Below are positions 9,459 to 19,199 of a stretch of DNA of 44,467 nt, one piece after another. Source of the stretch: Alphaproteobacteria bacterium (GTDB lineage Bacteria; Pseudomonadota; Alphaproteobacteria; CAAGCB01; CAG-977); contig JAKSVU010000014.1 in the NCBI GenBank assembly GCA_024413465.1, positions 1 to 44,467 of the forward strand. Direction: 5' to 3'. The notes beneath the pieces were generated by a model that searched no databases, was not told the DNA's origin, and worked only from the letters and a program-made list of their open reading frames with translations. A program made the position numbers and the translations under genes. Every line of letters starts with the position of its first letter. The first letter of the stretch is position 1.

Positions 9459-10658
9459 CTATGCATTAAATAATTTAAAAATTTCTTGGAGAAGGTTGAA
9501 ACTTTTCTCCATACTGTCTTTTTCAACATATTCATTTGCACTATGCATATTGTATATGTTTCCAGCTCCCATTAATACGGGTTTAAATAAAGCTCCATTC
9601 TTATTTTTCTTGTTAGCATATAAATGGGTTTCTGCCCCAGCATGGAATGAGGTGATGTTCATTTTTATATTTAAATTTTCACCAGCTTTTTTTCCAACGT
9701 TAACAAGAGTTTTATCTGAAGATTCTTCAAAAGGAGGCATTTTTTCTGCGAACGTAACTACAATATCAGCAAGATTTGCATATTTTTGTTGATATTTAGA
9801 AACAATGTTTTTGATTTTATCTGTCAGTTCGTTTTCTTTCTTTTTATCAGAACTGCGAATAGAATAAGTCGCATAAGCATCTGTATTGATAATATTCGTC
9901 ATAGCCAATCCGGATAATTCTGACATAAAGGCATTTCCTTGTTTCTTTGAGTCAGGATTTTTAATTCCACCGCCAACGATTGAACCGACGTTGATAGATG
10001 TTACGACACCAGTTTCGTTTTCATAAAAAACTCCCTGAGGAATTTCAGAAACCATTTCACATAGAACTTTAACAGCATTTAAGCGAGTTTTGTCAGAAAT
10101 ATCAATGCCAGAATGTCCACCCTTTGTATTGGTAACCTTTAAAGACATATCTGTAAATCCGGCACCAGCAATTTGAAAATCACCTAAACGATCTGCATCT
10201 AAAACGATTACGTATTCAGAGTTTAATTGATTAAAATTAACGTTTTTTGCTCCAGACATGCCTTGTTCTTCATCACGAGTGAATAAAAGTTCTAGTCCAC
10301 CATGTTTTATCGTTGGATTTTGTTTTATCCACTTTGCAAGAGTTATTGCGCAGGCAATACCAGCCTTATCATCAGCTCCAAGAGTACGAGATTTATCTGT
10401 TTCAATAATCTCATCAGTTTCATGTAAGATAACAGGTGATTTATCTCCGACAACATCCATATGTGCGGTAAGAAGTAAAGGTTTTTTGCTAGAATCCGTT
10501 GCAGATATTTTCCCGTAAACGTTTCCGTATGAATCTGTAGATACATCTATATGATTTTGCTCCAATATGTCGCAAATTTTTTTAGCTACAGTTTCTTCTT
10601 TGAGGGAAGGAGATGGAATGAGAACAAGAGATCGAAATAAGTCTATTAAATCAGACAT
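9459..10658 (-). CDS. M20 metallopeptidase, PepT-like
   Basis: This is probably a cytosolic di-zinc aminopeptidase acting on short peptides, of the PepT/tripeptidase type. The 399 residues carry metal-site motifs in order: AHMDVVGD (His66, Asp68), GADDKAG (bridging Asp near 96-97), the catalytic Glu pair in TRDEEQG (130-131) and the final zinc His in MHSANEYV near the C-terminus. A dimerisation domain lies between, with GGHSGIDI. It has no signal peptide. It leads the minus-strand pepT-slyX-aatA-HTH run. The exact substrate is uncertain, so no symbol is given. Confidence 0.85.
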   Translation of the reverse strand: MSDLIDLFRSLVLIPSPSLKEETVAKKICDILEQNHIDVSTDSYGNVYGKISATDSSKKPLLLTAHMDVVGDKSPVILHETDEIIETDKSRTLGADDKAGIACAITLAKWIKQNPTIKHGGLELLFTRDEEQGMSGAKNVNFNQLNSEYVIVLDADRLGDFQIAGAGFTDMSLKVTNTKGGHSGIDISDKTRLNAVKVLCEMVSEIPQGVFYENETGVVTSINVGSIVGGGIKNPDSKKQGNAFMSELSGLAMTNIINTDAYATYSIRSSDKKKENELTDKIKNIVSKYQQKYANLADIVVTFAEKMPPFEESSDKTLVNVGKKAGENLNIKMNITSFHAGAETHLYANKKNKNGALFKPVLMGAGNIYNMHSANEYVEKDSMEKSFNLLQEIFKLFNA

Positions 10659-10766
10659 GTTATACTCCTAAAAAAATCTAGGAAATTATATCTTTTTTTT
10701 ATGGTTATGCAAATAAAGATTTGTTATATCTTGAATAGATGAATAATTTTTTTATTAAGGACAAAA

Positions 10767-12836
10767 ATGACATCTGCGTTATTTCCAATGTATCGACATC
10801 CAACAAATACAGATGATGCAAATTTTGATTTACAATCTGCTTATCAACCTGCTGGTGATCAACCAGAAGCAATAGCTGAATTAATTTCTGGATTAAAGCA
10901 AGGGAAAAAAGATCAAGTTTTGTTGGGTGTAACTGGTTCTGGAAAAACGTTTACAATGGCTTGTATTATTGAACAGATGCATCGTCCAGCATTAATTTTG
11001 GCACCAAATAAAATTTTAGCGGCTCAATTATATGGTGAAATGAAAAGTTTTTTTCCTAATAATGCCGTTGAATATTTTGTTTCTTATTATGATTATTACC
11101 AACCAGAAGCGTATATTCCAAGAACGGATACGTTTATTGAAAAAGATTCTGCAATTAATGAGCAAATTGATCGTATGAGACATGGGGCTACTAGAAACGT
11201 GTTAGAACGACGAGATGTGATTATTGTTGCTTCGGTTTCGTGTATATATGGTTTAGGAAGTGTAGAATCTTATTCTTCAATGGCTTTTTCTTTAAAATCT
11301 GGAACGTGTTGTGATATTCGAGATGTTGCTAAAAAGTTGGTGGAATTACAATATCAAAGAAACGAATTAGGATTTTGTCGTGGCCAATTTAGAATGAAGG
11401 GGGATACACTTGATATATTCCCATCACATTATGAAGATAGAGCTTGGCGAATTAATTTTTTTGATGATGAAATTGAAGAGATTTACGAGTTTGATCCTTT
11501 GACAGGTGAACGCAATATGAAATTAAATGAAATTGTTGTTTACCCTGCAAGTCATTATGTTACACCAAGGCCAGCATTGTCGCAAGCAATGACAACAATT
11601 CGAGAAGAACTGAAAGATAGATTAAAGTATTATACTTCTGAAAATAAACCTTTAGAAGCAGAGCGTTTAGAACAACGAACTCAATTTGATTTGGAAATGT
11701 TGGAAACGACAGGGCATTGTAAGGGAATTGAAAATTATTCAAGACATTTAACTGGAAGGTCCCCAGGGGAACCCCCTCCTACGTTATTTGAGTATCTCCC
11801 CAAAGATGCAATTTTATTTGTGGATGAAAGCCATGTCTCTGTTCCACAAATTGGTGGAATGTATAGGGGAGATAGTAATAGAAAGACAACTCTTTCTACA
11901 TATGGTTTCCGATTGCCAAGTTGTTTAGATAATAGGCCTTTAAAATTTGAAGAATGGGATAAAATGCGCCCACAAACAATTTTTGTTTCTGCAACACCAG
12001 GTCCTTTTGAATTAGAGCAAACGCAAAATCATTTTGTTGAACAGATTATTCGTCCAACAGGGTTGCTTGATCCTGAATGTGAAGTTCGTCCTGTTGCAAA
12101 TCAAGTTGATGATTTGTTAGAAGAATGTAGAAAGTGTGTAGAAAAGAAACAACGCGTGCTAGTAACTACTTTGACAAAGAAAATGGCTGAGCAGTTAACT
12201 GATTATTTAGCTGAGCATGGTGTTAAAGTTAGATATTTGCATTCTGATATAGATACTCTTGAACGTATTGAAATTGTACGAGATTTACGACTTGGTGTTT
12301 TTGATGTTTTAGTTGGAATTAATTTGCTAAGAGAAGGATTGGATATTCCAGAATGTGCTTTGGTGGCAATTCTCGATGCAGATAAAGAAGGCTTTTTACG
12401 ATCAGATCGTTCTTTGATTCAGACAATTGGTCGAGCTGCGAGAAATGAAAATGGGAGAGTTGTTTTATATGCGGATGTTATGACAGGTTCGATGAAACGT
12501 GCTTTGTCAGAAACGGAACGACGTCGCAAAAAACAGCAAAAATTTAACGAAGAACATCATATTGTTCCCAAAACAATTCAAAGAGGAATTGCTGATATTT
12601 TATCAGATTTGTGTGATCAAGATGAAATTGAAAGTAAAGTTGCAGAAAAACAACATGATTTTATCATGTCTGAAAAACAAGTTTCAGATACAATCAAAAA
12701 ATTGGAAAAACAAATGCATCAAGCTGCAAAGGATTTAGAATTTGAAACTGCGGCAAAATTAAGAGATGAAATTAAACGTATTAAAGCTTTATCTCTCGTT
12801 TATGGGGGTGATAAAATAAATGATAACTTTGAATAA
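10767..12836 (+). CDS. uvrB: Excinuclease ABC subunit B
   Basis: UvrB is the damage-verification helicase-like subunit of nucleotide excision repair. It has 689 residues. Features are Walker A GVTGSGKT (54-61), the beta-hairpin region with [16 protein letters not shown] (Walker B), [16 protein letters not shown] and [10 protein letters not shown] helicase motifs, and a C-terminal UVR domain (about 645-680, [14 protein letters not shown]) that contacts UvrC. The start follows AAGGAC. The last 17 bases overlap the next gene. Its partner uvrC is at 32 kb; uvrA is not in the window. Confidence 0.97.
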   Translation: MTSALFPMYRHPTNTDDANFDLQSAYQPAGDQPEAIAELISGLKQGKKDQVLLGVTGSGKTFTMACIIEQMHRPALILAPNKILAAQLYGEMKSFFPNNAVEYFVSYYDYYQPEAYIPRTDTFIEKDSAINEQIDRMRHGATRNVLERRDVIIVASVSCIYGLGSVESYSSMAFSLKSGTCCDIRDVAKKLVELQYQRNELGFCRGQFRMKGDTLDIFPSHYEDRAWRINFFDDEIEEIYEFDPLTGERNMKLNEIVVYPASHYVTPRPALSQAMTTIREELKDRLKYYTSENKPLEAERLEQRTQFDLEMLETTGHCKGIENYSRHLTGRSPGEPPPTLFEYLPKDAILFVDESHVSVPQIGGMYRGDSNRKTTLSTYGFRLPSCLDNRPLKFEEWDKMRPQTIFVSATPGPFELEQTQNHFVEQIIRPTGLLDPECEVRPVANQVDDLLEECRKCVEKKQRVLVTTLTKKMAEQLTDYLAEHGVKVRYLHSDIDTLERIEIVRDLRLGVFDVLVGINLLREGLDIPECALVAILDADKEGFLRSDRSLIQTIGRAARNENGRVVLYADVMTGSMKRALSETERRRKKQQKFNEEHHIVPKTIQRGIADILSDLCDQDEIESKVAEKQHDFIMSEKQVSDTIKKLEKQMHQAAKDLEFETAAKLRDEIKRIKALSLVYGGDKINDNFE

Positions 12837-13530
12837 CGTCCTGATCAGCTTGGGAATAGTACTGTTTCTAGAAATAGTAATAATATGTAAAAAAAGAGAG
12901 AAACTTTTTAAATATCTTTTTTCAAAATTGTCCGCAGTTATGATAGCTTGGGGATTTTTGATTGTTTTTATGTATTTTTTTGACGAGTTTTCTCAAATAG
13001 TTAGCTGTAATAAGGATAGCTTTAAATGTTATTATTACTCCGCTACACTCCATAAACCGGAATTACGGTTAAAAAATGAATATGATTTTTCTGAAGTTAC
13101 TCAGGCATCAATTAAAAAACATACATACTATTCAAAACATAGATCTCGAACAAAATATAAAATATTAATGTCGTCAGGAGAAAATAATTTTGAACTTCCG
13201 ATTTCGTATAATTATGATTTTGATTATGAGAACGATTTAAAAAAAATAAGAAATTTTTTGATTAATCCTTCAATTAAAAAGGTTAATATTTCAAAAGTTG
13301 GTTCTGTAGAAAGTCAAATACTTATAATGAAAATAATGTGTATATTCTTTCTTGTAAGTATTATTATAACCCTTTTTGTTCTTTCAGTACGCGAAAGTCA
13401 AAAATTTACAGTTAATAGAGCTCGGAATAAAAGGGGAAGACGAAGAATAAAAAAGAGATATAATTATCCAATAGATAAAGATGATGGAATAGAACGATCA
13501 AATAAGATTGAAAGCGATCGGGATTTGTAA
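12820..13530 (+). CDS. Unknown membrane protein overlapping uvrB
   Basis: I do not recognise this 236-residue protein. Hydrophobic segments lie at about residues 5-23 and 38-56, with a third at about 165-187, followed by a very basic Arg/Lys-rich tail. The 75-150 region between segments two and three looks like a compact beta-rich domain, vaguely like bacterial PH-like domains; this is inference only. The start overlaps the uvrB end by 17 bases, behind GGGGGTG, so it is probably translated from the uvrB transcript. It is more AT-rich than uvrB, and with the next gene forms an apparent accessory insert. Confidence 0.7.
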   Translation: MITLNNVLISLGIVLFLEIVIICKKREKLFKYLFSKLSAVMIAWGFLIVFMYFFDEFSQIVSCNKDSFKCYYYSATLHKPELRLKNEYDFSEVTQASIKKHTYYSKHRSRTKYKILMSSGENNFELPISYNYDFDYENDLKKIRNFLINPSIKKVNISKVGSVESQILIMKIMCIFFLVSIIITLFVLSVRESQKFTVNRARNKRGRRRIKKRYNYPIDKDDGIERSNKIESDRDL

Positions 13531-13698
13531 GGAAATTTATTCTAGCCATTCCTATAAGATAATTTTTCCCTTAGATTATTTTTGTGTTTTTTTAATTTTT
13601 CTTATATGAAAGAAGATAGTTTTATTAACTAGGTTTTAATATAAATTGACTGTTAATTTAAGAAAATGTAACATGTGAAATAAGAACGGAAGGTTTAT

Positions 13699-14367
13699 AT
13701 GAAAAAATTTAAGAAATTAATGAAAAAAATGTTTTCTAGTAATGAAAATTTTACTTTTGAAAATTTTGATAAATACATAAAAGATCAACGGACAAATGAA
13801 ATAGGTATTTATGTGATAAAGAAAAAGACTAATGCGGTACTAGAAATAGTTGATGATTTAAATGTACCTGAAGGTCCAGTATCCTATATGAATAAACCTC
13901 TAGGAAAATTTAAAAATAAACTTGATACAAAAGAAGTTTTTGCAGATATAATAAGCAACAATGTAGATGATGAATTTTTATATATAGGGGTAGCTTCAGG
14001 AAAAGATACAATCAATAAAAGATTAACGTTGTATAGAAACTTTGGAAAGGCAATAGGAAAAAATACTAAAATTCGCCATAGTGGTGGGAAAAGAATTTGG
14101 TTTATTAAAAATAATAAAAATATTTTGTTAATTGATTATATTACCGAAAGTGAAATCAAAAGAAATTTTAGGCAAATATGGAATAAAGCATCTCAATTAA
14201 ACAAAAATAATAAGAGTATTGTAGAAAATATAGAAGCAGGTTTGATATATTTACATAAATCTGATTATAGCACTGCTAAAAAGCCATATCCTTTTGCAAA
14301 TGAGCAAAAAGAAATAAAAAAGTCGGAAGCTGATTGGGTGGAATTTTGGGAGTCATATAAATTTTAA
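13699..14367 (+). CDS. GIY-YIG-like nuclease-domain protein
   Basis: This 222-residue, very AT-rich gene has its own GGAAGG site 5' of the ATG. Residues line up with the GIY-YIG fold: GIY at 36-38, YIG at 95-97, Arg108 (INKRL), His127 (IRHSGGKRIW), Glu179 (ENIEAGLI) and Asn201 (YPFANE). The spacing between GIY and YIG is longer than usual, with an insert of about 50 residues. If the assignment is right it is a nuclease, but it could be an inactive relative. It is separate from uvrC, which carries its own GIY-YIG domain. No restriction partner is adjacent. Confidence 0.55.
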   Translation: MKKFKKLMKKMFSSNENFTFENFDKYIKDQRTNEIGIYVIKKKTNAVLEIVDDLNVPEGPVSYMNKPLGKFKNKLDTKEVFADIISNNVDDEFLYIGVASGKDTINKRLTLYRNFGKAIGKNTKIRHSGGKRIWFIKNNKNILLIDYITESEIKRNFRQIWNKASQLNKNNKSIVENIEAGLIYLHKSDYSTAKKPYPFANEQKEIKKSEADWVEFWESYKF

Positions 14368-14470
14368 TTTCAGACAAAAAATCTATAAAAATATAATAAT
14401 AAAAATCGGGAACAAATTATGTCAAAATTTTATTTTTTCCTACAGATTTTATAGAAAATTTTCATTAAAA

Positions 14471-14493
14471 AATCCCCTGATGAACAGGGGATT
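14471..14493 (-). terminator. Rho-independent terminator of thrS-infC
   Basis: On the minus strand AATCCCCTG pairs with CAGGGGATT around the loop TTCAT, followed by TTTTAATG. It begins four bases after the infC stop. Confidence 0.85.
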
Positions 14494-14497
14494 TTAG

Positions 14498-15034
14498 TTA
14501 TTTTGGAGAAATCATCAAAGTGATTTGTTTTCCTTCAAGTTTTGCAGTTTGATCGACATTTGCATAATCTGCACAATCTTCAAGTACTCGAGCAATAATC
14601 TCTTCACCTTGTTCCATATAGCTCATTTCACGACCACGGAAACGTAATGTAAACTTCACTTTGTTTCCATCTTTGATGAAACGTTGAGCACTTTTCATTT
14701 TAACTTCATAATCATGGTCTTCAATATTTGGACTTAACTTTATTTCCTTGATTTCCACAACCTTTTGATTTTTCTTCGCTTCTGCTTTGCGTTTTTGCAT
14801 TTCATAGCGATATTTTCCAAGGTCTAAAATCTTACATACTGGTGGTTCTGCATTTGGTGATATTTCAATCAAATCCAAACCAGCTTCTTCGGAAAGACGT
14901 AAAGCTTCACGAATAGCAACTATTCCAATATTTTCACCATTTACACCAATTAAACGAACTTGTTTAGCGGTGATGTCTTGATTTGCACGTGGGCCGTCTT
15001 TGGCAGGAAGTGCATGTGTTGTATCTGTAGTAAT
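14498..15034 (-). CDS. infC: Translation initiation factor IF-3, ATT start
   Basis: IF-3 binds the 30S subunit and enforces correct start-codon choice. No ATG gives a full-length protein. The frame opens after a TAA at 15047-15049, and GGAGG (15041-15045) is placed six bases before an ATT codon at 15032-15034. Starting there yields 178 residues: a short lead, the N-domain (VRLIGVNGENIGIVAIREAL) and the C-domain (KEIKLSPNIEDHDYEVK, RFRGREMSYMEQG). A start at the later TTG (14878) would remove most of the N-domain. AUU starts are known for infC and allow IF-3 to repress its own translation. No rpmI-rplT follows. Confidence 0.93.
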   Translation of the reverse strand: MTTDTTHALPAKDGPRANQDITAKQVRLIGVNGENIGIVAIREALRLSEEAGLDLIEISPNAEPPVCKILDLGKYRYEMQKRKAEAKKNQKVVEIKEIKLSPNIEDHDYEVKMKSAQRFIKDGNKVKFTLRFRGREMSYMEQGEEIIARVLEDCADYANVDQTAKLEGKQITLMISPK

Positions 15035-15068
15035 GAAAAGCCTCCATTAATTGTTAAGTTTATAAAAT

Positions 15069-16988
15069 TTAGTCGTCGATACGAGGCAATTTTGCTTCTT
15101 CAACGAGTTTGTCAATCATTTCTTGTAAACCAAGAAATTCTTGTTTTTCAGATCCTAATCTACGTAATGCAACTGTTTCTTCAGCAGCTTCACGCTTGCC
15201 TAGAGCAATGATGACAGGAACTTTTTTCAACGAATGTTCGCGAACTTTATAGCTAATTTTTTCGTTGCGTAAATCCATTTCAACACGCAAGCCTGCTTTT
15301 TTCATTAATTTGCAAACTTTTTGCGCGTATTCAGTACTTTCTTCTGTAATTGTAGCGATAACAGCTTGAACAGGAGCTAACCAAAGTGGGAATTTACCAG
15401 CACAGTTTTCAATCATAATACCAGTGAAACGTTCCAAAGAACCAAATAAGGCACGGTGTAACATAATTGGGCGATGTTTTTCACCGTCTTCACCAATATA
15501 AGAAACGTCAAAGCGCTCTGGTAAATTCATATCAACTTGAAGTGTTCCCAATTGCCATTCACGACCGATAGCGTCCTTTACTTTGAAGTCTAATTTTGGA
15601 CCATAGAAAGCCCCGTCACCAGGGTTTAATGTGTATTTATAGCCCATATCTTCTAAAGCTGTAGCTAATGCTTTTTCAGTTATATCCCATAATTCATCAG
15701 ATCCAATGCGTTCACTTGGACGGGTAGATAATTTAATGGAAACGTCATTCAAATCGAATGCTTTGTATATATCAAGCATCAAATTTACAACTTTTTGGCA
15801 TTCATCTTCCAATTGTTCTGGTGTACAGAAAATGTGAGCATCATCTTGTGTGAATGCTCTAACACGTAATAAACCATGTAATGCACCAGAAGCTTCATAT
15901 CTATGAACACGACCAAATTCAGCAATGTATTGTGGAAGATCACGATATGATTTGATGCCTTGTTTGAAAACTAATATACCACCTGGGCAGTTCATAGGTT
16001 TTACACAATATGTTTTGTCTTCAATTGTTGTCGTAAACATATTTTCGCGATACCAATCCCAGTGTCCTGACGTTTCCCATAAGACACGATCCATAATTTG
16101 AGGTGTGTTTATTTCAACATAACCAACATCGTTTTGACGTTTGCGTAAATAATTAATCAATGTTTGGAATAAAGTCCAACCATGTGGATGCCAGAAAATA
16201 TCACCAGGAGCAACATCTTCGAAATGGAACAAATCCATCTCACGACCAAGTTTTCTGTGATCGCGTTTTTCAGCTTCTTCTAATTGTGTTAAATAAGCAT
16301 CTAAAGCTTTTTTATCACCCCAAGCTGTTCCGTAAATACGTTGTAATTGTTCTTTTGTTGCATCACCACGCCAATAAGCTCCAGCAACTTTCATTAATTT
16401 AAAAGCTTTTCCAACTTTTCCTGTTGATGGAACGTGAGGACCACGACATAAGTCAATAAAATCACCTTGCTGATAAAAACTAATTACAGCATCAGTAGGT
16501 AAGTCGTTTATCAATTCAACTTTGTATTTTTCACCTTTTTCTGTAAAAAATTTTACAGCCTCTTCGCGGGATTTTTCTAAGCGAACTAATTTCTCATCAC
16601 GGTCAACGATTTCAGCCATTCTTTTTTCAATGGCAGCTAAATCTGCGACTGTAAAAGGTGTTTTACGTGCAAAATCATAATAGAAACCATTCTCAATTGA
16701 TGGTCCAATTGTAACTTGAGTTTCTGGGAAAAGTTCTTGAACAGCTTGAGCCATAATGTGAGAACAAGTATGTCTAATTAAAGATAATCCTTCATCTGAC
16801 TTTGCAGTAACAATATCAATAGTTGCATCCGTTGATATTGGGGTGGATAAATCTTGTAATTTCCCATTTACTTTTATCGCCAAAGCAGCTTTTGCCAAAC
16901 CTGCTCCAATTTTTGAAGCAATATCTGCACCTGAAACATTGGTATCAAAATTCAGGGTTGTTTGATCAGGTAAAGTAATTTTTATCAT
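15069..16988 (-). CDS. thrS: Threonyl-tRNA synthetase
   Basis: This class II synthetase charges tRNA-Thr. It has 639 residues and full domain order: an N-terminal TGS domain (about 1-60), the second editing domain with HTCSHIMAQA carrying the metal-type HxxxH, a catalytic core with MNCPGG (zinc Cys), YRDLPxxxAEFGxVHRYE and LHRALFGSLERF, and a C-terminal anticodon-binding domain (about 535-635). It is upstream of infC with a 34-base gap, so the two share a transcript. A good promoter candidate lies at 17,023-17,051. Confidence 0.97.
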   Translation of the reverse strand: MIKITLPDQTTLNFDTNVSGADIASKIGAGLAKAALAIKVNGKLQDLSTPISTDATIDIVTAKSDEGLSLIRHTCSHIMAQAVQELFPETQVTIGPSIENGFYYDFARKTPFTVADLAAIEKRMAEIVDRDEKLVRLEKSREEAVKFFTEKGEKYKVELINDLPTDAVISFYQQGDFIDLCRGPHVPSTGKVGKAFKLMKVAGAYWRGDATKEQLQRIYGTAWGDKKALDAYLTQLEEAEKRDHRKLGREMDLFHFEDVAPGDIFWHPHGWTLFQTLINYLRKRQNDVGYVEINTPQIMDRVLWETSGHWDWYRENMFTTTIEDKTYCVKPMNCPGGILVFKQGIKSYRDLPQYIAEFGRVHRYEASGALHGLLRVRAFTQDDAHIFCTPEQLEDECQKVVNLMLDIYKAFDLNDVSIKLSTRPSERIGSDELWDITEKALATALEDMGYKYTLNPGDGAFYGPKLDFKVKDAIGREWQLGTLQVDMNLPERFDVSYIGEDGEKHRPIMLHRALFGSLERFTGIMIENCAGKFPLWLAPVQAVIATITEESTEYAQKVCKLMKKAGLRVEMDLRNEKISYKVREHSLKKVPVIIALGKREAAEETVALRRLGSEKQEFLGLQEMIDKLVEEAKLPRIDD

Positions 16989-17022
16989 TCTCTTCGTCCT
17001 ATATTAAATAACATTTGCGCGC

Positions 17023-17051
17023 ATTTTAAACGCCTTATTGAGTGTTTGCAA
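17023..17051 (-). promoter_or_regulatory. Candidate thrS-infC promoter
   Basis: Reading the minus strand, TTGCAA (17,046-17,051) and TAAAAT (17,023-17,028) are separated by exactly 17 bases, close to the sigma-70 consensus. The site is about 35 bases upstream of the thrS ATG. Confidence 0.5.
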
Positions 17052-17131
17052 GTTTAATATAAAAAATATATACAATTTGTTTAAATTTCGTTATAATTTT
17101 GACCTAGAAAAATCTTTATGGTAGGTGCTTA

Positions 17132-17743
17132 ATGAAAAAATCAGTTTTTTTTACAGTTTTGGGGATATCTACTTTACTTTTTAATCCAGTTTTTGCAGGT
17201 GAAAAAGCAGAATCTTCATTGGCAAGTGTTGCAAGTCGAGCTGTAAAAAATCATAACGATATCAAGAATCTCGAAAAGTATGATTTGCAAGATGGTGAAA
17301 GTGTTCATTTTTTGAACAATCTAAATGGGCTATCTTTGGAAGATTTTTTGTTATTGGATGAAGTTCCTGCAGGATTGGATGTTGTGGCAACAAAGTCATA
17401 TCTTAATCAAGAGAAAAATTTGCAAATTCCTGTAAATTCGGCTGTAAATACCTTAAAAGCAATGAGAAAAGGTGGTACAAATTTACCGAAAGGAATCGAA
17501 AAGGATATTGAAAAAAATCCTAAAGATGTTGCAAGTATCTTAAAGAATAGTTTTGAAAAAATAGAAACGTTAAAATTTGACAAAGATAAAATTCAACAGG
17601 ATGTTGAAGGCGAAAAAAAGAAAGTTCAAGATATGATTAAAACCGTTTCTGGTGATGCCAAAATGAAAATTCAGAATAGGACAGGTATTCCCTTTAAAAA
17701 AATTACAAAAAATTATAAAAATTTAATGACGGAGAAAAAATGA
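17132..17743 (+). CDS. Unknown exported protein
   Basis: I do not recognise this 203-residue protein. It begins with a clear Sec signal peptide (about residues 1-22, cleavage after PVFA). The mature part is hydrophilic, rich in Lys and Asp/Glu, and largely helical, with no cysteines. Its stop overlaps the trmJ ATG in an ATGA arrangement, so the two are translationally coupled, though an exported protein and a tRNA methylase share no obvious task. A periplasmic location is likely. Confidence 0.75.
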   Translation: MKKSVFFTVLGISTLLFNPVFAGEKAESSLASVASRAVKNHNDIKNLEKYDLQDGESVHFLNNLNGLSLEDFLLLDEVPAGLDVVATKSYLNQEKNLQIPVNSAVNTLKAMRKGGTNLPKGIEKDIEKNPKDVASILKNSFEKIETLKFDKDKIQQDVEGEKKKVQDMIKTVSGDAKMKIQNRTGIPFKKITKNYKNLMTEKK

Positions 17744-18453
17744 AACCTGTTTTTATTCTCGTACGTCCCCAGTTAGCTGAAAATGTTGGAACTGCAGCAC
17801 GGGCGATGATGAATTGTGCAATTGATGAAATGAGATTAGTTGATCCAGATGAGGATCATTTATGTTCGCGAGCAATATGTGCCTCATCAGGTGCAGAAGA
17901 AATCTTAAAAAATGCAAAAGTTTTTAAAACTGTTCATGAGGCTATTGCTGATTTACAAAAAGTTTATGCAACAACTGGTCGTCCTCGGGATATGGTAAAA
18001 CCTATTTTTACAGGTGTCGGTATGGCACAAGACCTGAATTTGTGTTTAAAAAAAGACATAAAATGTGGGGTGCTTTTTGGTCCAGAAAGAACAGGACTAG
18101 AAAATCAAGATATGGATGAGGCCGATGCTATCGTCAAAATACCGTTAAATCCGGAACATACTTCTTTAAATTTAGCTCAAGCGATTTTATTAGTAGGATA
18201 TGAAATATTTCGTTTGTCAGATAGTACAAAAGAATATCAATTTTCTGTTAGTGAAGATAATTTTGCAGATAAAACGGAATTAAAGTACTTCTTTAATCAC
18301 CTTGATAGAGTGTTGGAGGAAAGAGGATATTATCCTGATTTAGATAAAAAACCAAGAATGGTTAGAAATTTACAAAATATTTTTTTGCGTGCACAATTAA
18401 CGAGTCAAGAAATCAGAACTTTACACGGTGTAATCGATCATTTATCTAAATAA
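17740..18453 (+). CDS. trmJ: tRNA (cytidine/uridine-2'-O-)-methyltransferase TrmJ
   Basis: This SPOUT-class enzyme 2'-O-methylates position 32 of certain tRNAs using SAM. It has 237 residues. SpoU motifs are visible: NVGTAARAMMN (motif 1, about 15-25), LFGPERTGLEN (motif 2, about 108-118) and IPLNPEHTSLNLAQA (motif 3, forming the knotted SAM site), then a short helical C-terminal extension typical of TrmJ rather than TrmL. It overlaps the preceding exported-protein gene by four bases and the convergent Cys-rich gene by 12 bases at its 3' end. Confidence 0.85.
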   Translation: MKPVFILVRPQLAENVGTAARAMMNCAIDEMRLVDPDEDHLCSRAICASSGAEEILKNAKVFKTVHEAIADLQKVYATTGRPRDMVKPIFTGVGMAQDLNLCLKKDIKCGVLFGPERTGLENQDMDEADAIVKIPLNPEHTSLNLAQAILLVGYEIFRLSDSTKEYQFSVSEDNFADKTELKYFFNHLDRVLEERGYYPDLDKKPRMVRNLQNIFLRAQLTSQEIRTLHGVIDHLSK

Positions 18454-19197
18454 TCGTTTTTTTTGAGATTTTCTTTGAGGGACTTTTCTTTCTGGTTTAG
18501 GAGCAAGAGAAGCACAAATGGATTCCCCGTTACTAGTTACGATAGTTTCTTCACCGTAAGGACAAGTGAAACATTCTCCTTGTTTGTTTTTATACGGAGC
18601 ATTTTTTGGACAAGCCTTGCAATGCCATGTATCCTTATAATTTTTTTCGACATACGGACATAGAAAGTCATTTTGACTTGCTATGCGTTTGCATTTTTCT
18701 ACTTCATTTTGAGCTTCAGGATCATCAGGAAAATTAAGAGAACATACATTTTCAAGAGGAGCAATATTGCGAAAATCAGAAACTTTTTTTACTTCATAAA
18801 TAATTTTTGGAGTTTTGTAGGAAGCATTTAAAGTTTCTTTTATTTTTTCAGCTTCGTCCTCCTTATTTTCAGCAATAATAGATCCTTCTTGAACTGGATA
18901 ATTTGATAGGCACATAGGATAGCCATCTTTTTTTGTTAGGAGGGTGCCTGTTGGACAACGATAACAATAAGCTTGTTTTTTTATGTCATCAATAAGGTAA
19001 ATATAGTTTTCCGGACAGGATATGCAGACACCAGATTTTGAAGTAGGTGAACTTTCTTTATTTCCTTCAGTACATTTTTCCTTTTTTGAAGAAAGTATTT
19101 TATATAACTTAGGATCTTGTGTTTTGGGTACGTAAGAAAAAGAGTAAGCAAGTACTTGATGAGTAATAAATATAAATAAAAATAGATACTTGATCAT
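18442..19197 (-). CDS. Unknown exported Cys-rich repeat protein
   Basis: This 251-residue protein has an N-terminal signal peptide (about 1-17, ending VLA). The mature protein has two Cys-rich blocks, about residues 38-95 (CISCPENY, CYRCPTGTLL) and about 195-235 (CKACPKNAPY, CFTCPYGEE). The CxxCP-x(2-4)-Y/T spacing resembles extracellular disulphide-rich repeats of the growth-factor-receptor type. The C-terminus is strongly basic. It is separated by only two bases from the Sel1-type gene, which with mtnN forms a tight minus-strand run. Function unknown; disulphide bonds in the periplasm are likely. Confidence 0.75.
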   Translation of the reverse strand: MIKYLFLFIFITHQVLAYSFSYVPKTQDPKLYKILSSKKEKCTEGNKESSPTSKSGVCISCPENYIYLIDDIKKQAYCYRCPTGTLLTKKDGYPMCLSNYPVQEGSIIAENKEDEAEKIKETLNASYKTPKIIYEVKKVSDFRNIAPLENVCSLNFPDDPEAQNEVEKCKRIASQNDFLCPYVEKNYKDTWHCKACPKNAPYKNKQGECFTCPYGEETIVTSNGESICASLAPKPERKVPQRKSQKKRLFR

Positions 19198-19199
19198 GT

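Noticed and set aside
14498-14878. infC start at the internal TTG
   Set aside because: It would delete most of the conserved N-domain, which is intact in frame upstream and preceded by GGAGG and an ATT start.
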